Under the pieces are notes generated by a model, which saw only the letters and a list, made by a program, of their open reading frames with translations, was not told where the DNA came from and ran no database searches. Shown here piece after piece: positions 1 through 8,280 of a DNA stretch of 11,793 nt (its first letter is position 1; each line of letters begins with the position of its first letter). The stretch is from positions 1 through 11,793 of the forward strand of contig CAJVPP010003389.1 of assembly GCA_910592005.1 (NCBI GenBank). Direction: 5' to 3'. The position numbers and the translations under genes are program-made. This stretch comes from Funneliformis mosseae (Eukaryota; Glomeromycota; Glomeromycetes; Glomerales; Glomeraceae).

Positions 1-2
1 GT

Positions 3-727
3 ACTTCAAATAATACTTCTCAATCTGGATCTGTTAATGAAGAAGAAGGCTGGAATGATGAAAACACAAAATTATTGTTAAATTTTCTTGAAGAAAATTT
101 TTCTAGTTACAAAAAAAATAAGTCAAATTTTGCTAAAATGGCTTTAATAAAATTTTTCCAGGAAAACCATGGGAACAGATCAAAAATAAATTAGGCCACC
201 TGGTGATATTAAAGAAAAGGAAAATAAAACAGAAAGAGAAGCACAAGCAAAATGGAAATGGTTTGAAAAAATTGATGCTTTATTTGAAACACGTGAAAAT
301 CACAATCCAGGATTCTTAGTAGATGGTTTTTTAATGATATTGAATTGTTTAATAGTTTTGAAGAAAAACAAAAATCTGAAGAAAATCCAGTGAAGATAAA
401 GAATGATCAAGTTAATAAAAAAAGAAAGTTAGTTTCATAAGATCCATTAGCTGAAGCTATGATTTCTATGGGTAGTATGTGACAAACAGTTTAGAAAAAA
501 TACTTGCTTTTGAAAATGAACAGTTTGAAAAAAAGGCAAATAGTTGAAAAGGAAGTTAGAGAAGCAGAAATGATTTGTAAAAAAGAAGAATTAGCAATTG
601 AACGGCTTAAAGTGGAAACATTACAAAAAAAATGGAATTTAATATAGAGCAATCACGAATAGAATTTCAGCTTAAGATAAAAGAACTGGAGTTAAAGATA
701 ATGCATTTTAAATCATTTTCAGAATAA
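3..727 (+). pseudogene. Myb/SANT-like DNA-binding protein of a Harbinger-type transposon, 5' partial, frameshifted
   Basis: The frame starting at base 3 reads into an acidic, tryptophan-containing stretch (EEEGWNDENTKLLLNFLEEN, about 45-104) typical of the first helix of Myb/SANT-like domains. A one-base shift near 160 leads to PGKPWEQIKNKLGHL, the later helix with its conserved Trp. KWKWFEKIDALF and NHNPGFLVDGF follow at about 250-330. Downstream is a lysine/glutamate-rich coiled-coil-like tail (about 535-715, including VREAEMICKKEELAIERLKV) ending at TAA 725-727. At least three frame changes and several stops (for example TAA 438-440) break it. In Harbinger elements this protein binds DNA and assists the nuclease. 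It converges on the DDE gene. The family is recognised by motif pattern only; the start is off-window. Confidence 0.7.
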
Positions 728-1107
728 TCATATTAATAGCAATTTAATAATAGTAATAATAACAATAATAATATAATAAAATAACAATTTATAATGAAAT
801 TTAAATTGTTTTTAAAATAAAATCTTTTTTTTTATTTAGTTAAGTATAAAAAAAAATTTATCATTTAAATATAAAAAATAATTAATAAAGATAAATGCTA
901 AATATAAAGTAAAATTATGGTATTAAAAATCTAATTCAATAAATTTTTATTTATTGTATTTATTCAATTTGCATTATTTTTCACATCAAAAATCAAAATT
1001 TAATCATTATAAAAAATATTATAAATTCATTAAAACTTTCAAAAATTTATTATATATTATAAAACATATAATTAAAACCAACCAATTTTATAATATCTTT
1101 ACTACAT
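728..1107. other. AT-rich spacer between the two convergent transposon genes
   Basis: This stretch is almost entirely A and T, with AAT/ATA runs (for example 737-790). It separates the stop of the Myb-like gene from the stop of the DDE gene and would hold both 3' untranslated regions. A short + strand ORF starting at 954 is rich in Lys, Asn, Phe, Tyr and Ile, as expected of random AT-rich DNA, and it runs into the antisense of the DDE C-terminus. I see no gene, RNA or clear terminator here. Confidence 0.6.
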
Positions 1108-2245
1108 TTACGAAAAATGCAGATAAAAAATTAAATTTCTTTTAGCTTGTTTAGCCCTTTTTAATATATTATCATTTTCTCTTGTATAATTCAATATATT
1201 ATCATTCTCATATTCAATATTATCGTCAAAAGTAACTTCCCAAATATCTATATTAATTTCTAAAAAAATTATATAAAATTATTGCATATGATGTAAATAA
1301 AACTCTTATTTTAACTGTTTTAACATCAAGATTTCTTAATATTTTAAATCTTGCTTTTAATCTTCCAAAAGCATTTTCTATTACAACTTGATGAGAAGAA
1401 TGAAAATGATTAAAATCTTTTTGTTTTTGAGAATTTGGATTTTTAAAAGTTGGAATTAAAAAAAAGGAAAATAGGATATGCAGAAACACCTAAAAGATAA
1501 TCATTCTCTTAAATAAGATTAGAATAATCTTTATAAAAAGAAGAATTTCTAAAAATCTGAGCATCATGTACTGAAGCAAACTAACCTATATCAAAATTAG
1601 TAAAAATTCCTCTATTATTTATAATACCTTGATAATAAATAACATAACATTTTTTTTGAGTAAAAAAACCTCTGGATCTTTGTTTAGAGTATTTTTCATA
1701 AGAATATGTGTTTCATCAACTGCTCTGATTACATTTTTTAATTCTTCTAAATTTTTAAACCTATTATGAACTTTTTACGTTCTTCTAAAATAGGCCACTT
1801 AACAAAAATTTTTTTTTGTGTCATAATTGCTTGAATAACTCATTTAGTATAAAGAATTACTGTTTTTTTTCCTATTTTAAATCATAAACAAACTTCAAAC
1901 AAACTTCCAGTAAAACTAAGTTGACAAAAAATACAACTAACTGAAATTCAACACAAATTTGAGGTTTATTTCCTTGAGACAAAAATACAGGATATGGGCA
2001 TATAAGGTTAGCTAATTGTTAAAAATAATGTGAAAATATTCGCAAAAGTTTTTTGAATCAAGTGAGATCATAAAATGAAAGGGTATTTTATCACTAGTCT
2101 TTTGATTTGCTATATGATATATCTAGAGTTTTAAATATCGTGTGTTTAACCTTTGTATTAAAACAGTTTGTAAAATTATATTGTCTTCTTCTTCACTTGA
2201 AAAAGCTTTGTTATCTTCAAATTCAGCTCCTAAAAACTGTAATTA

Positions 2246-2276
2246 TGGGGTCTTTGCAATAGAAAGGGAGGAAACT
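2246..2276 (+). repeat. Left terminal inverted repeat of the MITE
   Basis: This 31-base arm ends in the G/A-rich block AATAGAAAGGGAGGAAACT. It differs from the reversed right arm at arm positions 3 (G/A), 6 (T/C) and 12 (C/T). The flanking dinucleotide is TA at 2244-2245. Confidence 0.88.
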
Positions 2277-2372
2277 TTAAAAAAATTAAAATTTTAGTTT
2301 ATAAAACAAAAATGTTCTAAATACTATAATTTGTTCAGATTTATTATTAAAACATTTTTTATTTTTTTTTTG

Positions 2373-2403
2373 AGTTTCCTCCCTTTCTATTACAAAGGCC
2401 TCA
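2373..2403 (-). repeat. Right terminal inverted repeat of the MITE
   Basis: This is the inverted copy of 2246-2276, reading AGTTTCCTCCCTTTCTATT on + from its inner edge. It is followed by TA at 2404-2405, the second copy of the target duplication. A run of nine or more T precedes the arm on the inner side. Confidence 0.88.
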
Positions 2404-2813
2404 TATAATGCATTACATGTTCATTTTTTATGATTCATATTAAAAACTAATAAAATAAAATAACTGATCGATTTGATCAAAAAATTGTGCTCAATTATAG
2501 CAACAATTTATCGTTATTGATTATTAATTTTACTGATCCAGGCGATCTGATTTAGAAATGAACAGGCTATTAATTTTGATAATGATATCTGAAGTAATAG
2601 TTTTAGTATTTTATTTTAATTTAATTATATTCTATTTAATTTTAATGTCTATTCTAATTCTAATTTTTTTGCTTTATATAATTTATTTGATTTCTGATTC
2701 ATTACTTTCAACTGATATTTCACAATACTTAAAATTAGACAATATTTTGTCAATTATAAAAATCTTAATTCTAATTAAAAATTAAATTTCAGCTAGATTT
2801 AAATTCATCTATT

Positions 2814-2871
2814 TTAACCAGTTAAAAAAAATCTTTTTCTGGTTAACATTTTAATCATTTTAACTGGTTAA
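2814..2871. repeat. 14-bp perfect inverted repeat around TTAACCAGTTAAAA
   Basis: TTAACCAGTTAAAA at 2814-2827 is the exact reverse complement of 2858-2871, with a 30-base loop. A related CTGGTTAAC occurs inside the loop at 2839-2847. The CCAG/CTGG cores make it less likely to be a pure AT coincidence. It could form a hairpin or be a relic of a small fold-back element; no function is shown. Confidence 0.6.
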
Positions 2872-3465
2872 TTAACTGTTAAAAATTATCCAGTTCTAAT
2901 CTCTAGTTATAATTATTATTACAGCTAATATTTGATAATGCTCAAGATTAGCATTTAAACTAGAAAATATATTACAATAGAATAATACATAGTGATGCCT
3001 ATCTAAATTATTTTTATCATAACTAAACTTTCGTCAAATTTTTATATTTAACTAAACTCTTAATTAAAATCTAAATTCTTGACTAAAGTCTAAACCTTTA
3101 ATTAAATTTTTAGCAAATGATTAAATGATTAAATTATAATATATAAATATAAATTATAAATTTATTTATTTATCTTTATTTAAGAATATAATTATTATTT
3201 AATATTTATTAATTTTAACTTAAATCTTTTATTATTTATATAATTTCAAAAAATATTACTAATTAATATTATAAATAAGAATTATTTATATAAGAAGTTT
3301 GCTAGGAAAATCAGATTCTAAGGATTTTTTTAGCTGAAATTAAGATCTTATTACATTTAATCTAATAATATTAAAAACTAAAATGCAATAAAAATCAAAA
3401 TTTTAATTATAATAATATATTTTTATAAATAATTAAAAAATTTTTTTAGAAAAAAAGTAAAAAAA

Positions 3466-3521
3466 TCATTTTTTAGTTTTTGTTTATAAATTTATGCTTT
3501 TTTTTGTTTGCTAAAAAATGA
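3466..3521. repeat. 11-bp perfect inverted repeat (TCATTTTTTAG)
   Basis: TCATTTTTTAG at 3466-3476 pairs with CTAAAAAATGA at 3511-3521 across a 34-base spacer. With so many T and A runs nearby this could be chance; it is listed only as visible structure. Confidence 0.35.
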
Positions 3522-3866
3522 CCTATTTTTTAATAAAATAATCTAAATAAATAATTAGATTTTCTAAAATACAAATAATTACTTTTTATTAAAATATAAA
3601 AAATTTGCCAATATGTTAAGAAAAAAAGTTGTATTATCTATTATACAAAAATAAAGATTTTGTTAAATAAAAAGAAATAATTCAAACCTTTTCCCTATAA
3701 AAAAAGAATGTCTAAAATTTAACAGGTAAATGTATTGAAATAATATTGTACAAATTCTGAATATTTTCATTGTCCAGAATATGTTCCAAATTATGGTAAT
3801 TTTTAAATATTCATTTTGTTTAGAAAATGTCATTATCCAGAATTTCAATGTTTGATTTCTTTAGAA

Positions 3867-3976
3867 TGCAAAATTGGACATTTTTTGGACATTTTTCAAT
3901 AATTTCCGGATATAATCCTGTTTTTCAGACATTTTCTAGATATAATTATATTGTTTTGAACATTTATAGACATTTT
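3867..3976. repeat. Degenerate short repeats around GGACATTTT/AGACATTTT
   Basis: The words GGACATTTT (near 3876 and 3887), AGACATTTTCTAGATATAAT (3928-3947), GAACATTTA (near 3958) and AGACATTTT (near 3968) recur within about 110 bases. A similar CCGGATATAAT lies at 3906-3916. ATTGTCCAGAATATG (near 3769) and CATTATCCAGAATTTC (near 3830) just upstream look related. Spacing is irregular, so this is a decayed or partly palindromic repeat at best, and not a CRISPR array. Confidence 0.35.
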
Positions 3977-4059
3977 CACTATTCATAATATCATATTTAT
4001 AACTTAATAATTTATTAATATTTAATTTAAAATTATTTTAATTTAAATTTATTTATTTA

Positions 4060-4467
4060 TTAAAAAATACAAATAATGATAATAAAATACAATAAAATAC
4101 AAATATTTTATAATAAGAAAAGTACTATTTAATATAATATAACATAAAAAGAAAAATAATAATGATAATAATATTTAAAAAAATAGTTATTAATATATAA
4201 ATAAAGAAGTTAATAATAATATTTAAAAAAAATAAAAAATATGTTAGTAATATTATTAGTAATATTAATAATATTTAAAAAAAGAAAAAAAGTAAATAGA
4301 TATAATTAATAATATAAAAAAAATAAATAAATATAGTTAATAAACTGTTAATAGTTAATAATGTTAAAAAAATAATATTCAAAGAAATAAATATATTTGA
4401 TAAAAAGGAAAGAAGAGAAAAGTGAGAATGAAAAAAATTAAAAAATAAAATAAAAAAAAAATAAACA
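4060..4467. repeat. A-rich low-complexity DNA with AATATTTAAAA repeats
   Basis: Runs of A, AAT and TAA dominate. The word AATAATATTTAAAAAAA recurs at about 4167, 4215 and 4267, an irregular period near 50 bases. From about 4395 the strand becomes strongly purine-rich. It borders the poly(A) end of the LINE and may represent the AT-rich site into which that element inserted. Confidence 0.5.
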
Positions 4468-4477
4468 TTTTTTTTTT
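4468..4477 (-). other. Poly(A) tail of the LINE
   Basis: Ten T on + (4468-4477) read as a run of ten A on minus directly after CCGCACTTT (4486-4478). This marks the 3' end of the retrotransposed RNA copy and confirms the minus orientation of the element. DNA beyond it (toward lower positions) is A-rich flank. Confidence 0.7.
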
Positions 4478-4680
4478 AAAGTGCGGTAGTATCACAATAT
4501 CTTTATTATGAAAGTAGAATATATACATAAAATACAAATCAAAAGAAATTACAAAATCTCATAAAGAATTAATCTAAGACTAAAACTATAGAAGACTGAC
4601 CCTGCATTCCTCCAAAATCAATTTATAACTTAAGCTAAAAAATCATTTTTCGAGTATTAATATAGAAAGAAATAAAGAGG
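4478..4680 (-). other. 3' untranslated region of the LINE
   Basis: Between the last recognisable ORF2 residues and the poly(A) run, all minus frames are interrupted and no domain is visible. The segment ends in GTGATACTACCGCACTTT just before the A run. In LINEs this region carries the reverse transcriptase's RNA recognition site; the boundary with ORF2 near 4680 is an estimate. Confidence 0.45.
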
Positions 4681-5099
4681 ACGAGGCCACTACTGCACCA
4701 AAAATTCGACTAATAGAATCCTATTCATATCATCAAAGATATAGGAGGAGAGCTAAAAGAATGGGTAGAAAGGTTAGACGACAAATCATAGCCTGATGTA
4801 ACAGAATTGGCAGCTTTGTACTCAAGAGTAATATTTAAGAATTTTTCAAAATTGTGAACTATTTGACAATGATTACGCTAAATATTTTGAGTAAGTTCAA
4901 AAATTTAATGCATGAAGGAGGAGCAAGCAGCTAAGGCTAATTGTTGTGATGAAAGTTTTCTGAAAAAGAAGTTAAAAAAAGGTATAGAAACTATTTCTCT
5001 AATGAGAATGAAAAATTCTGAAGTATTGTAAGTATCGAGCAGCCAAATATTAAACTAATTAATTTTATAATCATGTGCATGGGTAATATCTTTTAAATA

Positions 5100-5200
5100 A
5101 ATTTTGGATTGTTGTATTATGTTTTTCATTTTATAGTTGACAGTGAGACACATCTATATGTGATAGAAGTTTTCATCAGTGGCGTCACATCTAAGATATA
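5100..5200 (-). pseudogene. C-terminal zinc-finger-like motif of LINE ORF2
   Basis: The reading is YLRC-DATDENFYHI-stop-MC: Cys (5189-5187), eight residues, His (5162-5160), three positions, Cys (5150-5148). A Tyr sits where the first Cys of a CxxC pair would be expected, and TAG 5156-5154 probably replaces a Trp codon. C-terminal CCHC motifs are common in LINE ORF2 proteins and help them engage nucleic acid. The spacing supports such a motif, but the family match is from pattern alone. Confidence 0.5.
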
Positions 5201-5527
5201 AAAGTGAAAGGTAATAGATAGATAGATGATATAATTTGAGAATCTCAAAAGTTGGTAAAATTTTGAAGAATTGTTAAAAATTTTATTCTTCTAACAAAGG
5301 AAGCAGAATAGGATGTAGATTGTAATGCTGTATTGTCATTGAGTATGAAGGAGGTAGTAAACCAGTTGATTTGATAAAGCTATGAGTATTTTGCAAGATA
5401 GAGAGTTGAAGTAACCATGAGAAAGAACATTCACAGAACAGTTCTTTGCAAAATTATCTAATAGGTATTAAAACTGGGCATTATTATGTGAAAAATAGCA
5501 TTGAGATATATTATTTATGTAAAGTTA

Positions 5528-5970
5528 AAGTGCTATGGTATCTAGACAGGATTTTGCTAAAGCATCAACTTTGTTGTTAAAAATATTTTTAGAGTGGACT
5601 TTGACTTTAATCATTTTGACATTGAAGTTTTAAGTGTCCATTACTTCGAAAAAATAAGACTAATGTATATAATAATTAATTTTGAGAGCAGGGCGAATAG
5701 TAAAAGCTTTTATCAGGAGGAATTTATATTTGTTAAATTAGAAAATAATAACTGCTGAATCAGTAAAAAAGGTAACATTACAGGAGGGAGAGCTATGAGT
5801 AAAGCAGTGAAAATAGCTGCGAATTCAGGTAATGAAGAGAAAGAAAAAGAAGATGTAAAGGCAGAGGAAAAGGAATTTATTGGTGAAATTTGATAAGTTT
5901 AAAGCTAGGCAATACTCATTCTTATTAATGGAAGACCTAAATCTTGCAAGGATCTATCTGTGTAAAATTC
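5528..5970 (-). pseudogene. RNase H domain of LINE ORF2
   Basis: EFYTDRSL holds the first Asp (5958-5956); the usual TDG is TDR here. EFAAIFTALLIAL gives the Glu (5826-5824) of the AExxAI motif. NVTFFTDSAVIIF gives the second Asp (5761-5759). KVKVHSKNIFNNKVDALAKS gives the His (5596-5594) and last Asp (5566-5564). All four acidic residues and the His can be read, but they lie in more than one frame with stops between, so no enzyme is made. RNase H would remove the RNA from the RNA-DNA hybrid after first-strand synthesis. Its presence separates this LINE from L1-type elements. Confidence 0.78.
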
Positions 5971-6169
5971 TAAAACGAAAGAGGATAAAAAAGAACGAGA
6001 TAAGGTTAATAATTAAGAATTAAATGAAAGTGATAAATATTTGTCGAATGAATTTGCAAAGGTAGGTGGAGTAAAATTTCTTAGAGTGACAAATAGACTC
6101 TGATTATTGTTTTTCAAAAAGCATATTAAGGCGAGTTCATATAATACGCTATTAGACAGAATGCTGTGG

Positions 6170-7116
6170 ATTTAATCAATATGATTATTTTTCGCTAATA
6201 TTAGAATTTTTGCACAAAGAAAAAAAGATAAAGTAAAACAACAATTGTCGTAATGGTCTCTAAATTTGATAGCAGATTCCTGATGAATTCGACAATGAAC
6301 ACAAGAATTGAGAATTGTAATATTATCAGATCCAATTGAGTGTATGTGATGTATCAGATGTATTGTATTTTGATTAATTCTTATAATTCTTTTTAGAATG
6401 AAATAATTGACCAAAGAATGCCAACCAATCGTATATTCAGAGGTATGGTAGGAATAGGCGGGTGAGTAATAGAGTAACTATAACAATACTTGTATTTGAA
6501 ATTGTTTGTAGGTGATAGTCTTCTGTCTTTATCAGGACTAAGATGAGATGTTAAGGCTCTAAACTAGCTGGGTGTTTGAAAACTACGGGTAATTAGATGT
6601 GTGATTGTTTATAAATCATGAAAGGTAAACATGTAGTTTCTTTGATAATTAATGAGTTGCTCTATGAAAAGTAATGAAATTTCCGTAAACTAGAAGCATA
6701 CTTCCTGTAATTATTTATAAATTCAGAAATTGGAAAGTCCCTCCTAAGATTCTATTTGACAAGGCTGGTGATACATTAAGTTTAAGCTTCATTGAATTAA
6801 GGTCACAAAAGAGGGATAGGAGTCAGTTATCAGCTTGTGTTATTTTCAAAAAAGGCCAATAGAGAAGTGGATTATCAAAAAGCCATTCATTTTGTTGAAG
6901 TTGAAGGGTACGTAAATAAAATGATTTTCCAAGTATATTTGATTCATTAGATATTTATAAAAAGGCATTGCTGAAATTTTAGATTAATCTTTGATATAAC
7001 AAAATCAAATTGTAAAAATAATGCGAATGGAATAAATCCGTTGGGGTATATCTGAAAAGTTTTAATTTCTATTTAATAAAGGCTAAGTAAGTAGTGACAA
7101 AGCTTTTGCATTGTGA
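6170..7116 (-). pseudogene. RT to RNase H connection region of LINE ORF2
   Basis: Between the RT thumb and RNase H, reading in pieces gives LNSMKLKLNVSPALSNRILG, GWHSLVNYFILKRIIRINQN and an open stretch (6414-6172) with IHHIHSIGSDNITILNSCVHC followed by His and Cys residues. The CVHC pair with a downstream His and Cys might be a metal site, but I cannot assign it to a known finger. Stops and frame changes are frequent before 6414. It is placed in ORF2 by continuity with the flanking domains, not by a catalytic motif. Confidence 0.55.
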
Positions 7117-8280
7117 TTAAGATAGCAATGTAAGTTGAGACCTGTACTCAATTCTTAAAAAGAGAACAGTATTAAAAATGTAAATTAATTGTGAGTCTGT
7201 AAGGCATTTATACTTCATAATAGTAATGGCCTTCTTAATTTTACTGTATATCTGATTATAAATAAAACTTTTGTTAGATTTGAGCAAAATCCTAACGCCT
7301 AGATAATGCACACTAGCTTTCAGAAGAAGTGTATTAATTGACTATATTGTGTTATCATGACTGATATCAAAGGATTGCTGTTGAAAAATGTTGACCAAGA
7401 GTTCTGATTTTGACCAATTTACAATTTACTTGTATGTCATTAAAAGTGAAGAAACTATTTGTGATAGATGTAATATTTGTGAGATCCTCCCTAGATTTAG
7501 TGAGCCAGAGGGTATTATCTATATACATAAAAGCTGGAATCTTTAAACAAGAATTATTAGTATTGGGAATTCGGATATCAGGATACCATTCGACTTCTGT
7601 AACGAAACTATGTGGGGAATTGTTAATAGCGCATAAAAGTGAGTCATAATATATATATCACAAAAGTAGTGATATAACTTCTTCTTGATCTATTTCTGAA
7701 TGTACTAAATATATATCAGAGTTTCTGTGGATTATGAAAACCTGATTGAATTTTAGAAGGAAAAGTCTCAAGATTGTGTAGGTGAGTGAAAACATTTACA
7801 CAATCATATGCTTTAAACATATCTTGTAGAAGTACCATAATTCTGTGTTATTATAGATAGCATTCTATTTGATGTTGTCAAAAAGATGTATAGGGTCAAA
7901 GGTAGATTTGAAGGGTAAACCTGCGAAATTATATCCTTTGAAAATATTATGATATACGAAGGTATTAATAAGTCTTAAATTAAGCAGATGAACAAAAGCC
8001 TTTCTAGCACTTTTCAAATAAAGTTATTGGACAGGTATTGTTTAGGTTGTATTTTTATAGTTTTAGTTTAGAGATTGGATAGATATATGCTAGATTTTAA
8101 CGATGAGGTATTGACGAAATTTGTAGATAACCGCAGATGATGTATCATAAACATTTCTTCATTAGCAGTTCTAAGTGTTTTAAAATTTCATTCGATATTT
8201 TTGATGTTCCTGAGACTTTGTTGTTTAGAAGACAATCAATGATCCTATACCATTCATCTGCAAAAGGTAAGGACATTAAG
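7117..8280 (-). pseudogene. Reverse transcriptase domain of LINE ORF2, motif C mutated to YIDN
   Basis: The order is LPFADEWYRIIDCLLNNKVS (about 8270), ISNEILKHLELLMKKCL, YIYPISKLK, NNTCPITLFE, SARKAFVHLLNLRL, and NFAGLPFKSTFDPIHLF (motif 2). Motif A is LLQDMFKAYDCVNVF (Asp 7823-7821). Motif B is EIDQEEVISLLL followed by TGA 7660-7658 and YIYYDSLLC. Motif C is FMYIDNTLWL, where the second Asp of YxDD is Asn (7516-7514). The thumb-like YLGVRILLKSNKSFIYNQI and LTDSQLIYIFNTVLFLRIEY follow at 7308-7130. Frame changes occur near 7835 and 8020 among others. The family copies LINE RNA into DNA at the nick; loss of a metal-binding Asp alone would abolish this. Confidence 0.88.

Larger units (their letters stand above)
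2246..2403. mobile_element. 158-bp MITE with 31-bp terminal inverted repeats and TA target duplication
   Basis: Left arm 2246-2276 and right arm 2373-2403 are inverted copies matching at 28 of 31 positions. The three differences are all transitions. The outer ends read TGGGGTC and, reversed, TGAGGCC; the inner 19 bases are identical. TA lies directly outside each end (2244-2245 and 2404-2405). The 96-bp interior is AT-rich and codes for nothing. A TA duplication with inverted ends fits a non-autonomous Tc1/mariner-like element, though the ends do not show a tip I can assign to a named family. It lies inside the first codons of the minus-strand DDE gene and, at 160 bp with its duplication, shifts that frame. 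Confidence 0.85.
1108..2438 (-). pseudogene. PIF/Harbinger DDE nuclease (DDE_Tnp_4 type), broken by frameshifts, stops and a MITE insertion
   Basis: Read on minus from ATG 2438-2436, the frame gives LQFLGAEFEDNKAFSSEEED (joined across the MITE at 2403-2246), an acidic N-terminus. NKPQICVEFQL and VKWPILEERKK follow. The catalytic signatures come next: VDETHI (first Asp 1717-1715), SVHDAQIFRNS (second Asp 1565-1563) and HQVVIENAFGRLKARFKILR (Glu 1378-1376). Spacings are about 50 and 62 codons. The expected LGDSAYP appears as LGVSAYP near 1490. A tail (INIDIWEVTFDDN to ILKRAKQAK) ends at TAA 1110-1108 after a one-base shift near 1260. Stops include TGA 2423-2421, TGA 1842-1840 and TAG 1583-1581. 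The family enzyme cuts and joins transposon ends in the nucleus. The longest intact piece is 1489-1253. Not functional. Confidence 0.85.
1..2550. mobile_element. Degenerate PIF/Harbinger-like DNA transposon (left end outside window)
   Basis: Two genes of the kind that travel together in PIF/Harbinger elements face each other: a Myb/SANT-like protein on + (3-727) and a DDE nuclease on - (2438-1108). The pairing, the DDE_Tnp_4-type signatures and the absence of any other gene between them support a single transposon. In this superfamily both proteins are needed for transposition. The left terminus lies before base 1. The right terminus is not identified: the nuclease start codon is at 2438 and the end should lie a little beyond, so 2550 is only an estimate. 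I could not find a terminal inverted repeat or a 3-bp target duplication. The element is inactive because both genes are broken, and it carries a younger MITE. Confidence 0.72.
2440..4467. other. AT-rich non-coding interval between the Harbinger-like element and the LINE
   Basis: About 2 kb with no coding region I can support. The short ORFs here (2558-2785 on +, 3848-3663 on -) are made of residues dictated by AT-rich codons and show no motif. The stretch around 2470-2550, with palindrome-like words such as GATCGATTTGATC and GATCCAGGCGATC, may hold the 5' leader and end of the Harbinger-like element. Other visible structures are the inverted repeats at 2814-2871 and 3466-3521, the GACATTTT-containing stretch at 3867-3976, and low-complexity DNA at 4060-4467. 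It could hold remnants of older elements too decayed to recognise. Confidence 0.6.

Noticed and set aside
954..1145. 63-codon + strand ORF
   Set aside because: Composition is that of random AT-rich DNA, and its end overlaps the antisense of the DDE C-terminus, which makes better sense as coding.
2246..2403. The inverted repeat as a transcription terminator or structured RNA
   Set aside because: Arms of 31 bp with a flanking TA duplication, placed inside a gene whose frame is rejoined on removal, fit a transposon insertion better.
2558..2785. 75-codon + strand ORF with a hydrophobic, membrane-like product
   Set aside because: Ile, Leu and Phe follow from AT-rich low-complexity codons such as ATT and TTA. 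No recognisable motif or neighbouring gene context supports a real membrane protein.
3663..3848. 61-codon - strand ORF
   Set aside because: It lies in repeat-like AT-rich DNA and has no domain signal; likely chance.
3867..3976. Recurring GACATTTT words as a CRISPR array
   Set aside because: Spacing is irregular, units are short and variable, and the setting is eukaryotic transposon DNA.
7410..7649. 79-codon + strand ORF
   Set aside because: It is antisense to the RT motif C region on minus, which shows clear family motifs.
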